Source of the DNA: Agromyces ramosus
GTDB taxonomy: Bacteria > Actinomycetota > Actinomycetes > Actinomycetales > Microbacteriaceae
Assembly: GCF_030817175.1 (NCBI RefSeq)
Contig: NZ_JAUSYY010000001.1
Coordinates: 496,001-560,000 of the forward strand
Length of the DNA stretch: 64,000 nt
Reading direction: 5' to 3'
The position numbers were made by a program, and so were the translations under genes. Under the pieces are notes generated by a model, which searched no databases, was not told the DNA's origin, and worked only from the letters and a program-made list of their open reading frames with translations. This document shows positions 17,924 to 27,770 of this stretch, in pieces; the stretch's first letter is position 1, and each line of letters opens with the position of its first letter.

Positions 17924-19164
17924 AGGAAGGCCTTGCCGGCGCCGCGATACGTGGGCACCGTGTCGACGACCTCGCCACCGTCGACGATCGCGAACTCGTT
18001 GAGATGCTCGGCGAGCTCCCCCGATTTCGTGTGCCGGAACCACACGCGATCGCCCACGGCGAGAAGCCGGGCGTTGCGCCCGGTCACGGGCGTCTGCACC
18101 TCGCCCGCCATCTCGCGCGGCTCCATGCTGAGCCCCTCGGGCCACACCAGCCGCGGCTGACGGTCGTCGCCGGGCGGGCCCGACGCGATCCACCCGCCGC
18201 CGAGGATCGTCGCGTGGGCGGCGCTCGGCCGCCGCACGACGTCGAGGGCGAAGGCGGCGGCCGGCGCCGGCGTGAAGTGGGCGTAGCCGTCGAAGAGGTG
18301 CCCGCCGAGGATACCCGAGCCAGCGGCGATCTCGGTCACCGACGGGTCGGCCGAGGTGAGCTCGAGCGAGCCGGTGCCGCCACCGTTGACGAACTCGAGC
18401 TCGGCGTGCTCACGCACCGCCGCGACGGCGCGTGCGCGCCGCTCGACGAGCTCGGGCATCGAGCGGGACTGCATCCACCGGTTGAGCGCGCCGTCGATCG
18501 GCCGGCCCGCCGGCCGGTTCACGACCCCCGCGATCTGCGCCTCATACGACATCATGCCGACGAGCTCGAATCCGGGACGGGCGACGATGTACGCGGCGAG
18601 GGCGCCTGCGTCGGCCGGGTCGTGCACGGGCGAGCGGCGCACCCCGAGGTGGCCGAGCACCGGGGCATCCCACGACGCATCGAGCTCGAGGCACACGCGG
18701 ATCGTCTCCCGCCTGCCGGGCGGGAGCACCGAGTCGACGAGGTCGAGCTGGCCCGGCGAGTCGACCATCAGCGTGACGCGGCTCGCGAGGTCGGAGTCGC
18801 CGGCGAGGCGACGGATGCTCCCACGCTCGGCCGTGGGATACCCGACCACGATGTCGTCGATCGTGTCGGCGAGCCAGAGCGCCTCGGCGAGCGTGTAGGC
18901 GAGCACGCCGTGGTAGCCGGGAAGACGGAGAAGCGCCTCGGTGACCTCCCGCACGCGCACGGACTTCGAGGCGACCCGGATGGGCGTTCCGTTCGCGCGC
19001 TGCTGCATGTCGAGCGCGTTGTGGCGGAGTGCCCCGAGGTGCAGCGCCCCGACCGGGGCATCGAGGTGGGCGGTCGCGGCGGTGAGCTCGGGCCAGTACC
19101 GGTCGGGCGTGCGCCAGCTCGGGGCATCCGCCCCGGTGCCGCTCATCCGGAGGTCGAGCGGCAT
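17920..19164 (-). CDS. D-threonine aldolase / amino acid deaminase-like PLP enzyme (fold type III)
   Basis: Alanine racemase-type TIM barrel with a C-terminal D-serine dehydratase-like domain, 414 residues. The PLP lysine is K67 in RVASKSVR, GGGTGSLE marks the phosphate site, and the C-terminal GDRVWFRHTKSGELAEHLNE contains the metal-binding histidine region of the DSD1/DTA family. Known relatives act on D-threonine, D-serine or 3-hydroxyaspartate. It is coupled on both sides (TGATG with the MFS stop at 19164 and GTGA with the oxidase), so it works in the same process. The substrate is unknown. Confidence 0.85.
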   Translation of the reverse strand: MPLDLRMSGTGADAPSWRTPDRYWPELTAATAHLDAPVGALHLGALRHNALDMQQRANGTPIRVASKSVRVREVTEALLRLPGYHGVLAYTLAEALWLADTIDDIVVGYPTAERGSIRRLAGDSDLASRVTLMVDSPGQLDLVDSVLPPGRRETIRVCLELDASWDAPVLGHLGVRRSPVHDPADAGALAAYIVARPGFELVGMMSYEAQIAGVVNRPAGRPIDGALNRWMQSRSMPELVERRARAVAAVREHAELEFVNGGGTGSLELTSADPSVTEIAAGSGILGGHLFDGYAHFTPAPAAAFALDVVRRPSAAHATILGGGWIASGPPGDDRQPRLVWPEGLSMEPREMAGEVQTPVTGRNARLLAVGDRVWFRHTKSGELAEHLNEFAIVDGGEVVDTVPTYRGAGKAFL

Positions 19165-20447
19165 CAGCGCACGCTCCGCACCCGGGCGACGGCGAACGCG
19201 CCCGCGAACGCGAACACGGCCGCGAGCACGAAGACCAGCACGAAGGAGCCGGTCGCGACGACCGCCGCCGCGCCGATCAGCGGGCCGACCGCCTGCGGGA
19301 CCGCGGAGGCGATGTTCATGATGCCGAGGTCTTTGCCGCGCGTCGCCGCATCGGGCAGCACCTGCGTCGCGAGGGCCTGGTCGACCGAGAGGAAGCAGCC
19401 GTAGCCGAGGCCGAGCAGTCCCGCCGCGACCATCGCGACGGTCAGGTCGGGGAAGATCGCGAGGAGCAGCGCTGCGACACCCTGAAGACCCGATGCCACG
19501 AAGACGAACACCTTGCGGCGCCCGAGCCGGTCGGAGAGCTTGCCGAGGAAGAGCGACGCGATGATCACGAACACCATGTAGATGAGCGTCAGCACGATGA
19601 GGTCGGCTTCGGCATTCTCGTCGCCGAGGCCGAACATGAGGAAGTAGAGCAGCAGGCTCGTGCCGAGCGCATTGCCGACCGAGACGAGCACGCGGCTGAG
19701 CAGCGTCCAGCCGAAGTCGGGGTGCTTGCGCGGGCTGATCCAGAAGCTCGAGAGCATGCCCTTCGCGCTCACGCGCGTGCGCTCGGCCGCGGCGAGCGGC
19801 TGGTCGTGACGGGTGAGGAACGGCACGGCGAGCACCAGCAGCACCGCGGCGAGCAGGATGTACCCGAGCGACGCGTCAGTCACGAGCTCGGTCACGAGAA
19901 TGAGCCCCACGATGATGCCGACCGCCTGCGGCGCCGACATCCAACCCGAGACGAAGCCCCGCTGGTTCACCGGCACCTGGTCGGAGATCGTCGCCGTGAG
20001 CGCGGCGGTGAGGATGCAGAACCCGACGGATGCCGCGATCCACGCCGCGCCGATCGCCCAGATCTCCGTCTGGAAGCCGAGCACCACGAGCGCAAGGGCG
20101 AACACGACGGCACCGACGACGATCCACGGTCGACGCCGCCCGAACCGCGAGGTCGTGCGGTCGGAGAGCGCACCCGTGAGCGGGTACGCGACGATCGTGG
20201 CGATCGCCGCGACGCCCGAGATGGTGCCGAACGCGACGACGCTGTCGACCCAGTTCTCGGGGTGGAGCACCGCATCGATCTGTGCGGGGAGCAGCAGCTG
20301 CACGGGGGTGAGCTGCGCCATCCAGATGCCGAACCAGATCGTCGCGAACGAGGCGATCCAGCCGCCGGAGACACGGCGGACCGGCTCGGCGAGTGCGGCG
20401 AGCGGTGCGGACGTGGGGGGCGCGAGGTCGGGGTCGAGGCTCGTCAT
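19164..20447 (-). CDS. MFS transporter
   Basis: A 427-residue carrier with twelve predicted transmembrane helices. The first cytoplasmic loop has the MFS signature GALSDRTTSRFGRRRPW, and a matching GKLSDRLGRRK follows helix 8. This signature resembles the glycoside-pentoside-hexuronide/sugar-efflux branch more than classic drug pumps, but substrate prediction is weak. The start overlaps the tetR stop (ATGA, 20444-20447). It likely imports or exports the substrate of the PLP enzyme and lactone oxidase encoded downstream. Confidence 0.9.
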   Translation of the reverse strand: MTSLDPDLAPPTSAPLAALAEPVRRVSGGWIASFATIWFGIWMAQLTPVQLLLPAQIDAVLHPENWVDSVVAFGTISGVAAIATIVAYPLTGALSDRTTSRFGRRRPWIVVGAVVFALALVVLGFQTEIWAIGAAWIAASVGFCILTAALTATISDQVPVNQRGFVSGWMSAPQAVGIIVGLILVTELVTDASLGYILLAAVLLVLAVPFLTRHDQPLAAAERTRVSAKGMLSSFWISPRKHPDFGWTLLSRVLVSVGNALGTSLLLYFLMFGLGDENAEADLIVLTLIYMVFVIIASLFLGKLSDRLGRRKVFVFVASGLQGVAALLLAIFPDLTVAMVAAGLLGLGYGCFLSVDQALATQVLPDAATRGKDLGIMNIASAVPQAVGPLIGAAAVVATGSFVLVFVLAAVFAFAGAFAVARVRSVR

Positions 20448-21040
20448 CGGGGGTCGGCCATTCTCGAGAGGGCATCGGCGGCCGCGTGTGCGACCGCCCG
20501 GGCGGCGTCGTCGTCGCGATCGACGAGCCAGGTGAGGGTGAGTCCGTCGGTGAAGGCGATGAGCACGCGGGCCACTCGCTCGACGGGGGTGCGCCAGACC
20601 ATCCCGGCCTGCTCGGCGGCGAGTGCGAGCGAGTGGGCGGCGAGCTCGGTGTAGCGCGCGTACTGGGCGATCGCGAGCGGATGCCGCTCGGGCGAGCGAA
20701 GCGCGTACTGCGTGAGCTCGAGCATCGCCTGCTCGTGCTGCGGATCGGCGCGCAGGTGCTCGAAATAGCGGAGCAGTCCCGCCTCGAGGAGCTCGTGGAG
20801 GTCGCGCCCCTCGACGACCTCGGGGAGCACCGCTTGCGTCTCGCGCGCGACAACCGTCGTGATGAGCTCGTCGATGAGCTCGTCACGCGAATCGAACGCG
20901 TAGTGGAAGCTCGCGAGCGACATGCCGGCCTCGGCCACGATGGCCCGCGTCGTGGCCTGTGCGATGCCGCGTTCCGCGACGACGCGGAGTGCGGCCTCGA
21001 CGAGCGCCGCTCGCCGCTCGGGCGCCGGGATGCGTGCCAC
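20444..21040 (-). CDS. TetR family transcriptional regulator
   Basis: A 198-residue regulator with the HTH at about residues 8-55 (RAALVEAALRVVAERG, then TTRAIVAEAGMSLASFHYAF). The C-terminal domain, from ELIDELITTVV, is the BetI/RutR-like ligand pocket. It heads a four-gene operon whose members all overlap by 1-4 bp. A perfect 16-bp palindrome 33 bp upstream of its start is the obvious self-operator. The same palindrome also lies close to the promoter of the divergent ppx gene. Confidence 0.92.
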   Translation of the reverse strand: MARIPAPERRAALVEAALRVVAERGIAQATTRAIVAEAGMSLASFHYAFDSRDELIDELITTVVARETQAVLPEVVEGRDLHELLEAGLLRYFEHLRADPQHEQAMLELTQYALRSPERHPLAIAQYARYTELAAHSLALAAEQAGMVWRTPVERVARVLIAFTDGLTLTWLVDRDDDAARAVAHAAADALSRMADPR

Positions 21041-21072
21041 CGTGCTCCTCCCGACGCCTTCGCCGACCGAAG

Positions 21073-21088
21073 TGGGACGATCGTCCCA
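21073..21088. promoter_or_regulatory. Perfect 16-bp palindrome, probable TetR operator
   Basis: TGGGACGATCGTCCCA reads identically on both strands. It lies between the divergent tetR (start 21040) and ppx (start 21127) genes, 27 bp upstream of the ppx -10. Size and symmetry fit a TetR dimer site. Confidence 0.7.
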
Positions 21089-21114
21089 GTCGCATCAGTA
21101 TGCACGAAAACCGT

Positions 21115-21120
21115 TACGCT
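21115..21120 (+). promoter_or_regulatory. -10 element for leaderless ppx transcript
   Basis: TACGCT ends 6 nt before ATG 21127. This also argues against the in-frame ATG at 21100, which would lie upstream of the -10. Confidence 0.5.
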
Positions 21121-21126
21121 CGCAGC

Positions 21127-22053
21127 ATGCGCCTCGGAGTCCTCGACGTCGGTTCCAACACGGTGCACCTGCTCGTGGTCGACGCCCACCCCGGCGCCCG
21201 CCCCATCCCGACAGCCTCGCACAAGTCGGTGCTGCGGCTCATGCGCTATGTCGAGGCCGACGGCGCCATCTCCTCCGACGGCGTCGCCGCGATCCTCGAC
21301 GCGGTCTCCGGCGCGGCGTCCGCCGCACGCGAGGCGGGCATCGACGAGCTCCTCGCGTTCGCCACCTCAGCCATCCGCGAGGCCGCCAACGGCGAGGCGG
21401 TGCTCACCCGCGTCGCCGACGAGACGGGCGTCGAACTGCAGGTGCTCTCGGGCGACGACGAGGCCCGCCTCACCTTCCTCGCGGTGCGTCGCTGGTACGG
21501 CTGGTCGGCCGGGCGCATGCTGCTCTTCGACATCGGCGGCGGCTCGCTCGAGATCGCCCAGGGTGTCGACGAAGTCCCCGATGTCGCACAGTCGGTGCCG
21601 CTCGGCGCCGGGCGCTCGACCATCGCATTCCTGCCCGACGATCCGCCATCCACCGACCAGGTCGCGAACCTGCGCGGACACGCTCGAAGGGTGCTCGCCG
21701 ACGCGGTCGCGCCGTTCCGCGACCTGCCCTCGCCCGACCACGTCGTCGGTTCGTCGAAGACGATCCGCTCACTCGCGAAGCTCGCCGGCACGGTGGAAGA
21801 CGGCGTCGGGTCATCCGAGCGCATGGTGCTCACGCGCCGCGAACTCGACGACTGGACGCCCCGCCTCGCCAAGATTCCCGCCGACGCACGCCCGGCGCTG
21901 CCCGGCATCACGGCCGACCGCACGTTCCAGATCGTCGCGGGCGCCGTGGTGCTCTCCGAGGCCATGCGCGCCTTCGACGTCGACGAGCTCGAGGTGTCGC
22001 CGTGGGCCCTGCGCGAGGGACTCATCCTGCGGCGGCTCGACCGCCTCGGCTGA
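21127..22053 (+). CDS. Ppx/GppA family exopolyphosphatase / guanosine pentaphosphatase
   Basis: ASKHA-fold phosphatase of 308 residues, the short two-domain form found in actinobacteria (compare Rv0496/Rv1026). N-terminal phosphate-1 motif [26 protein letters not shown] and the second phosphate loop [13 protein letters not shown] are intact. It hydrolyses polyphosphate chains or pppGpp; which one cannot be decided here. ATG 21127 gives the canonical start. The gene ends 18 bp before the 3' end of a convergent tRNA. Confidence 0.92.
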   Translation: MRLGVLDVGSNTVHLLVVDAHPGARPIPTASHKSVLRLMRYVEADGAISSDGVAAILDAVSGAASAAREAGIDELLAFATSAIREAANGEAVLTRVADETGVELQVLSGDDEARLTFLAVRRWYGWSAGRMLLFDIGGGSLEIAQGVDEVPDVAQSVPLGAGRSTIAFLPDDPPSTDQVANLRGHARRVLADAVAPFRDLPSPDHVVGSSKTIRSLAKLAGTVEDGVGSSERMVLTRRELDDWTPRLAKIPADARPALPGITADRTFQIVAGAVVLSEAMRAFDVDELEVSPWALREGLILRRLDRLG

Positions 22054-22071
22054 GGAGATCCGCGCTGCGGG

Positions 22072-22145
22072 TGCTCCCGCTGGGACTCGAACCCAGACTG
22101 AGGCGATTTTAAGTCGCCTGCCTCTGCCGATTGGGCTACGGGAGC
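22072..22145 (-). tRNA. tRNA-Leu(UAA)-like tRNA with class I architecture
   Basis: On the minus strand a complete cloverleaf can be drawn: 7-bp acceptor GCTCCCG/CGGGAGC, D-arm with GG, 5-bp anticodon stem GGCGA/TCGCC with loop CTTAAAA (anticodon TAA), a variable loop of only 5 nt (TCAGT), and T-arm CTGGG-TTCGAGT-CCCAG. Discriminator A; CCA is not encoded. The anticodon would read UUA leucine codons, yet the long variable arm expected for tRNA-Leu is missing. Leu is therefore the call by anticodon only. Confidence 0.85.
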
Positions 22146-22170
22146 GCGGCGCCGAGTGCAGCGGCGCCGC
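22146..22170 (-). terminator. Stem-loop between ndh and the tRNA gene
   Basis: GCGGCGCC (22146-22153) and GGCGCCGC (22163-22170) form a perfect 8-bp stem with a 9-nt loop, 9 nt past the ndh stop and touching the tRNA 5' end. It may end ndh transcription, or mark readthrough into the tRNA. Confidence 0.5.
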
Positions 22171-22178
22171 GTCCCAGA

Positions 22179-23624
22179 CTACTTCGCGGCGACGCGCTCG
22201 GCTTCGGCCCTCGCGCCCGGCGCGGCCTTCGACTTGGCGGGCGGTGCGACATCCTTCGATGCGGCTCCGCTCGTGATGGCGGGCTTGGGCGCCGCCTCGG
22301 CCGGGGGCTTCGGCCGTGCGGCGAACTGCTCGAACTGGGCGCGGGGCTGCTGCACCGCGGCGAGCGAGACGATGTCGCGGCCGAGCCAGAAGTTGTTCCA
22401 CCAGCCCCAGAACACGCGGAACTTGCGCTCCCAGCTGGGCATTGCGAGGCCGTGGTAGCCGCGGTGCGCGAACCAGGCGATGAGGCCCGTCAGCGCAATG
22501 CGGCCCGACTGGAAGACACCCGAACCGATGCCGAGGCCCGCGACGGCGCCGAGGTTCTTGTGGAAGTACTCCTTGGGCTCCTCACCGCGGAGCACCGCGA
22601 CGATGTTCTTCGCGAGGAGCTTGCCCTGACGCACCGCGTGCTGTGCGTTCGGCACGCAGTAGCCGCCCACACCGCCGCCCGTGAGATCGGGCACCGCAGC
22701 GATGTCGCCGGCCGCCCAGGCGTCGGCCACCCAATCGTCTTCATCGCCGACGCGGAGGTCGGCACGCGTCAGAATCCGGCCGCGCTCTTCGACCGGGAGG
22801 TCGCTCGAACGCACGATCGCCGGGTTCGCCATGACACCGGCGGTCCACACGATGAGGTCGGACTCGAAGCTCTCGCCCGTCGACAGCTCGATGACGCCGT
22901 CGACCGCGCTCGTGAGCTGCGTGTCGAGGTGGATCTCGGCACCGCGCTGCGCGAGGTGCTTGATGACCCAGTGGCTCGTCTGCAACGACACCTCGGGCAT
23001 GATGCGGCCCATGGCCTCGATGAGGTGGAAGTGCGTCTCGTCGAAGGTGAGCTGCGGGTAGTACTCGAGCAGGGCGCTCGCGAAAGAGCGGAGCTCGGCG
23101 AACACCTCGATGCCCGCGAACCCGCCGCCGACGACGACGAACGTCAGCAGTCGCTCACGCTCGGGACCGGGCGGGAGGTTCGACGCCTTGTCGAAGTTGG
23201 TGAGCACGCGGTCGCGGATGGCGACGGCCTCCTCGATCGACTTGAGGCCGATCGCGTTGTCGGCGATGCCCGGGATCGGGAAGGTGCGGGAGACGGCGCC
23301 GCCGGTGACCACGACGACGTCGTACTCGAACTCCCACGGCTCACCGAGCTCGGGCGTGATCGTCGCGGTCTTCGCGGCGTGATCGATGCGCGTGACCTTC
23401 GCGGTGATGACGTTCGTCTTCTTCAGGTGCCGGCGCTGCGACACGACCGAGTGGCGCGGCTCGATGGAGCCGGCTGCGACCTCGGGAAGGAACGGCTGGT
23501 ACGTCATGTACGGCAGCGGGTCGACGACAGTGACCTCAGCCTCGCCGGAGCGCAGCCACTTCTCGAGCTTCCACGCCGTGTAGAACCCCGCATAGCCACC
23601 GCCGACGATGAGAATCTTGGGCAC
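22179..23624 (-). CDS. ndh: Type II NADH dehydrogenase (NDH-2)
   Basis: Non-proton-pumping NADH:quinone oxidoreductase on the inner face of the membrane. Two Rossmann motifs are visible: FAD site KILIVGGGYAGFYTA at the N-terminus and NADH site FVVVGGGFAGIE near residue 165. AWAAGDIAAVPD is the second FAD contact, and a C-terminal amphipathic/hydrophobic region (about 375-420) would hold the membrane. The last 60 residues are an A/K/P-rich tail not typical of the family. GTG 23624 follows GAGGAG with a 10-nt spacer. 481 residues. Confidence 0.93.
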   Translation of the reverse strand: MPKILIVGGGYAGFYTAWKLEKWLRSGEAEVTVVDPLPYMTYQPFLPEVAAGSIEPRHSVVSQRRHLKKTNVITAKVTRIDHAAKTATITPELGEPWEFEYDVVVVTGGAVSRTFPIPGIADNAIGLKSIEEAVAIRDRVLTNFDKASNLPPGPERERLLTFVVVGGGFAGIEVFAELRSFASALLEYYPQLTFDETHFHLIEAMGRIMPEVSLQTSHWVIKHLAQRGAEIHLDTQLTSAVDGVIELSTGESFESDLIVWTAGVMANPAIVRSSDLPVEERGRILTRADLRVGDEDDWVADAWAAGDIAAVPDLTGGGVGGYCVPNAQHAVRQGKLLAKNIVAVLRGEEPKEYFHKNLGAVAGLGIGSGVFQSGRIALTGLIAWFAHRGYHGLAMPSWERKFRVFWGWWNNFWLGRDIVSLAAVQQPRAQFEQFAARPKPPAEAAPKPAITSGAASKDVAPPAKSKAAPGARAEAERVAAK

Positions 23625-23671
23625 GGTGAATGGACTCCTCAGGTTTGGTACGTGCGGTCTGGTGCCTGCGA

Positions 23672-24955
23672 TCACTGCTCGCGAGTGCGGACAGTCCGCC
23701 TGGTATGCCGAGTGGCGCCGATGCCCAACAGCGCTGCTAGCGTACCAAACCCTGCGACGAGCGAGAGCGGCACCGTAATGTACGCGAGCGTCCACTGCGT
23801 CGGCAACAGGGTCTGGGCGCCATCGGATCTCGGCAGCGGCGGGTCGGCGATCGGCACGACGACGGGCGTCTCGGTCGATGGGTCTTCTTCCGCTGCATCC
23901 GCTCGCCGATGCAGGGTGATCCACGCGGCCAGCCCGTCGACGAGGGTGTCGGGGTCGATCTCGGGGACCTCTGCGGTGAGCGCCGCCACCGGGTCGATGA
24001 GCCCGTTGCCATAGAGCGGGCTCGGCACCTCGTGGCCGTTCGGATCGGCCGTGCGGATGACGCGCTCGATCACGTTCGCGGCGTCGAGGTCGGGGTACTC
24101 CGAGCGCACGAGCGCGACGAGCCCCGACACCAGCGGCGCGGCGCCGCTCGTGCCGCTCCACACGTAGGTCTTGCCGTCGGGCTGGACGCCCACGAGGTCT
24201 TCGCTGGGGGCCGCCACGCCGATCGTGATGCCCTGCGAGCTCGCGTCGAAGCTCGCGTTCTTCTCCTTGTCGACGCCGGCCACGGTCAGCACGCCCGGGA
24301 TCGTGGCCGGCGCGCCGACCTCCGTCGTCCCGCCGGCGCGGTTGCCCGCCGCCGCGACGACCACGACGTCGTGCTCGAACGCGTACATGAACGCGTCGTC
24401 CCAGCTCTCGGGCCAGTCGCGTGTGTTGCGCGTCAGCGACATGTTGATGACGTCGGCGCCGTTGTCGACGGCCCACACCACGGCCTCGGCGATCTGGTCG
24501 TCGTTCGACTTCTCGACCCCGAGGTCTTCGCCGAATGCGACCGACACCGTGAGCAGGTCGGCCTCGGGCGCGACGCCGATGACGCCGTTGCCGTCGCCGG
24601 TTCCGCGTCCGGCGAGCAGGGACGCGACCATCGTGCCGTGCGTGTCGTCTTCACCGACCGGTGTCTGGCCGTCGGGCGTGCCGACGCCCGAGACATCCGT
24701 GCCGCCGATCACGACGCCCGCCAGCTCGGCGACGGCGCCGTTGACTCCCGTGTCGATGATCGCCACGGTCACGCCTTCGCCTCGCGAGGTGTTCCACGCC
24801 GTGGTGAAGCCGTAGTCGCCGAGCCAGTACTCGTAGTCGCGCACGATGTCGGCGCTTGCCGGTGCGGCTCCGGCGAGCGCGACGAAGCTCGCCGCGACGA
24901 CCGCCGCGGCGGCCTTCGCGACCGTCGCGAGCGGGCGTCGGGCGGAGCGGGTCAT
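23672..24955 (-). CDS. S8 family (subtilisin-like) serine protease with C-terminal membrane anchor, mycosin-like
   Basis: Exported 427-residue protease. Signal peptide at residues 1-35 (basic MTRSARR, hydrophobic core, ASA-type cleavage site). Catalytic triad D68 (AIIDTGV), H106 (DDTHGTMVAS), S270 (SGTSGAAPL) with oxyanion N205 (AAGN). A hydrophobic helix at about 390-412 followed by basic residues gives a type I anchor, the layout of mycosins of type VII secretion. No ESX genes are in the window. The start overlaps the DUF501 stop (ATGA), so it is coupled to the ftsB-DUF501 operon. Confidence 0.9.
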   Translation of the reverse strand: MTRSARRPLATVAKAAAAVVAASFVALAGAAPASADIVRDYEYWLGDYGFTTAWNTSRGEGVTVAIIDTGVNGAVAELAGVVIGGTDVSGVGTPDGQTPVGEDDTHGTMVASLLAGRGTGDGNGVIGVAPEADLLTVSVAFGEDLGVEKSNDDQIAEAVVWAVDNGADVINMSLTRNTRDWPESWDDAFMYAFEHDVVVVAAAGNRAGGTTEVGAPATIPGVLTVAGVDKEKNASFDASSQGITIGVAAPSEDLVGVQPDGKTYVWSGTSGAAPLVSGLVALVRSEYPDLDAANVIERVIRTADPNGHEVPSPLYGNGLIDPVAALTAEVPEIDPDTLVDGLAAWITLHRRADAAEEDPSTETPVVVPIADPPLPRSDGAQTLLPTQWTLAYITVPLSLVAGFGTLAALLGIGATRHTRRTVRTREQ

Positions 24956-25485
24956 GCGGACGGCACCTCGTCGTCGACGCCGTAGTCGGGGCACCTGCAC
25001 ACCGAGGGCGACCAGGTCGAGCGCTGGAGCGCGATGTCGCCGATCGGGTTCTCGCCCGGACCGGCCGCGAGCGCATGCGCGGCGAGCGCATGCAAGCACT
25101 TCACGCGGGTCGGCATGCCGCCTGCGGAGATGCCGGCGAGCTCGGGGACCACGGCGATCGACTCGCGGTCGGCGAGGTAGTCGCGGTGCGCGCGCTCATA
25201 CGACGCCGCGGTCTCGGGGTCGTCGGCCAGCAGCTCGGTGCACTCCACCATCAGCTGCGCCGCCTCGAGGAACGACATCGCCGCCGTCGCCACCGGGTGC
25301 GACAGGTAGTAGAACGTGGGGAACGGCGTTCCGTCGGACAGGCGCGGCGCGGTGGCCACCACGGTGGGCGCGCCGCACACGCAGCGGGCCGGGATTCCCA
25401 CCACGTCGCGGGCCGGGCGACCGAGCTGCGCCGAGACGATGCGGATGTCCCGCTCGGTCACCGGCTCGAACGGCGGGCGGCTCAT
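24952..25485 (-). CDS. DUF501 domain protein
   Basis: A 177-residue cytoplasmic protein with two cysteine clusters, C-V-C near residue 35 and C-R-C near the C-terminus (SVCRCPDYGVDDEVP), which could bind metal. TFYYLSHPVATAAMSFLEA and KCLHALAAHALAAG are the conserved DUF501 blocks. The family nearly always lies between the FtsB-like gene and ppx in actinobacteria. Its function is unknown, but a link to division or polyphosphate metabolism is suggested by context. It overlaps by 4 bp both the ftsB-like gene and the protease gene. Confidence 0.9.
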   Translation of the reverse strand: MSRPPFEPVTERDIRIVSAQLGRPARDVVGIPARCVCGAPTVVATAPRLSDGTPFPTFYYLSHPVATAAMSFLEAAQLMVECTELLADDPETAASYERAHRDYLADRESIAVVPELAGISAGGMPTRVKCLHALAAHALAAGPGENPIGDIALQRSTWSPSVCRCPDYGVDDEVPSA

Positions 25486-26144
25486 TCGGCACCCCCGGTG
25501 GCCGGCGCACCGGCGGGATCGGTCGGCGCCGTCGCCTCGGGCGCCAGACCCGCGGTCATCACGGAGTCGAGCAGGGTGCGCATCCAGTCGCCCTTCGATT
25601 CGGTCACCTCGGCGGAGACCTCGGTGGTGGCATCGGCCTTCGCCGCCGCGGTGCGGTCGTCGATGACGAGGTAGCTGACCTCGCCCGGCATCACGTAATA
25701 GAGGCGCTCGCGCGCCTGGGTCACGATGAACGTCTCGTCATTCCAGCGTTCACGCTCGTCGCGGAGGCGCTGCACCTCCTCCTCCTGCGTGGAGACGGCG
25801 GCGCGGAGCTCCGCGATCTGCTGTCGTTGCTGCGCGAACGCCGCGATCGTCGGTGCGAGCACGATCACGGCGAGTACGAGCACCCCCATCATGATGAGCG
25901 AGAAACCTGAGAATCGGATGCCGCTGAGCCAGCCCGACCGCACGGCCGCCGCCTTGCCCGTGCTCGCCGCCTTCGCCGTCGCCTTCGCGTTCGCGCGTGA
26001 GGCTCGTGCGGATGTCGCGGAACTCGCCTTCGCGTCGGCGCCCCTGCCCGTGGCGGACTTCGCCGTGCCGGCCTTCGCCCGGGCGGCGGATGGGTTTGCG
26101 GGGCGCCGTGGCGCCCGGCCGGGGCGTGCGGGATCGTCGCGCAT
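25482..26144 (-). CDS. FtsB/DivIC family septum formation initiator
   Basis: Division protein of 220 residues: a basic low-complexity cytoplasmic N-terminus rich in A, K, S, R (residues 1-75), one transmembrane helix (about 85-105), a coiled coil (about 108-140, QQRQQIAELRAAVSTQEEEVQ) and the conserved QARERLYYVMPGE that docks on FtsL/FtsQ. The ATG at 26144 is favoured over an upstream one by GAGGAGGGG immediately before it. The N-terminal tail is much longer than in E. coli FtsB, as in other actinobacteria. Cotranscribed with DUF501 and the S8 protease. Confidence 0.9.
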   Translation of the reverse strand: MRDDPARPGRAPRRPANPSAARAKAGTAKSATGRGADAKASSATSARASRANAKATAKAASTGKAAAVRSGWLSGIRFSGFSLIMMGVLVLAVIVLAPTIAAFAQQRQQIAELRAAVSTQEEEVQRLRDERERWNDETFIVTQARERLYYVMPGEVSYLVIDDRTAAAKADATTEVSAEVTESKGDWMRTLLDSVMTAGLAPEATAPTDPAGAPATGGAE

Positions 26145-26172
26145 GCGCCCCTCCTCACCGACCCGGAAAGCC

Positions 26173-26207
26173 GCGACGGGGGCGGCCACTCGGCCGCCCC
26201 CCGTCGC
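26173..26207 (-). terminator. Terminator-type stem-loop after eno
   Basis: A 15-bp stem (26173-26187 with 26192-26207, one bulge) and a 4-nt loop, 15 nt past the eno stop, with a short T-run next on the minus strand. It separates eno from the ftsB operon, which starts 29 bp further on. Confidence 0.7.
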
Positions 26208-26222
26208 TGCGTCGAACTTCGT

Positions 26223-27566
<1,344 letters not shown>

Positions 27567-27644
27567 CTAGTGAGGCGATCGAGCACGTGACATTCGCCGA
27601 CGGATGCCCCGAGCCTCGCGCCCAGCGGCGCCCCACTTCCGCGG

Positions 27645-27727
27645 GTGGGCGATGTTGGCGAGGCAGTCGGGTGAATTCCCGCCAGAATCGCCCACTCGGC
27701 GACCATGATCGCGACATCCGAGTGGGC
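27645..27727. repeat. Palindromic element A upstream of the DUF559 gene
   Basis: Three arms: A 27645-27660 (GTGGGCGATGTTGGCG), B 27680-27699 and C 27718-27727 (CCGAGTGGGC). A pairs with B in 14 of 16 positions; the end of B (27690-27699) pairs perfectly over 10 bp with C, so the two hairpins exclude each other. The left arm is 18/20 identical to the element following the gene. Confidence 0.75.
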
Positions 27728-27770
27728 CTGTGGAAAAACGACGGCGTCGTAGTCGCGTACCGGTCACGAT

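Noticed and set aside
23672..26144. Type VII (ESX) secretion locus suggested by the mycosin-like protease
   Set aside because: No EccB, EccC, EccD, EsxA/B or WXG100 genes are seen nearby; only protease architecture is shared.
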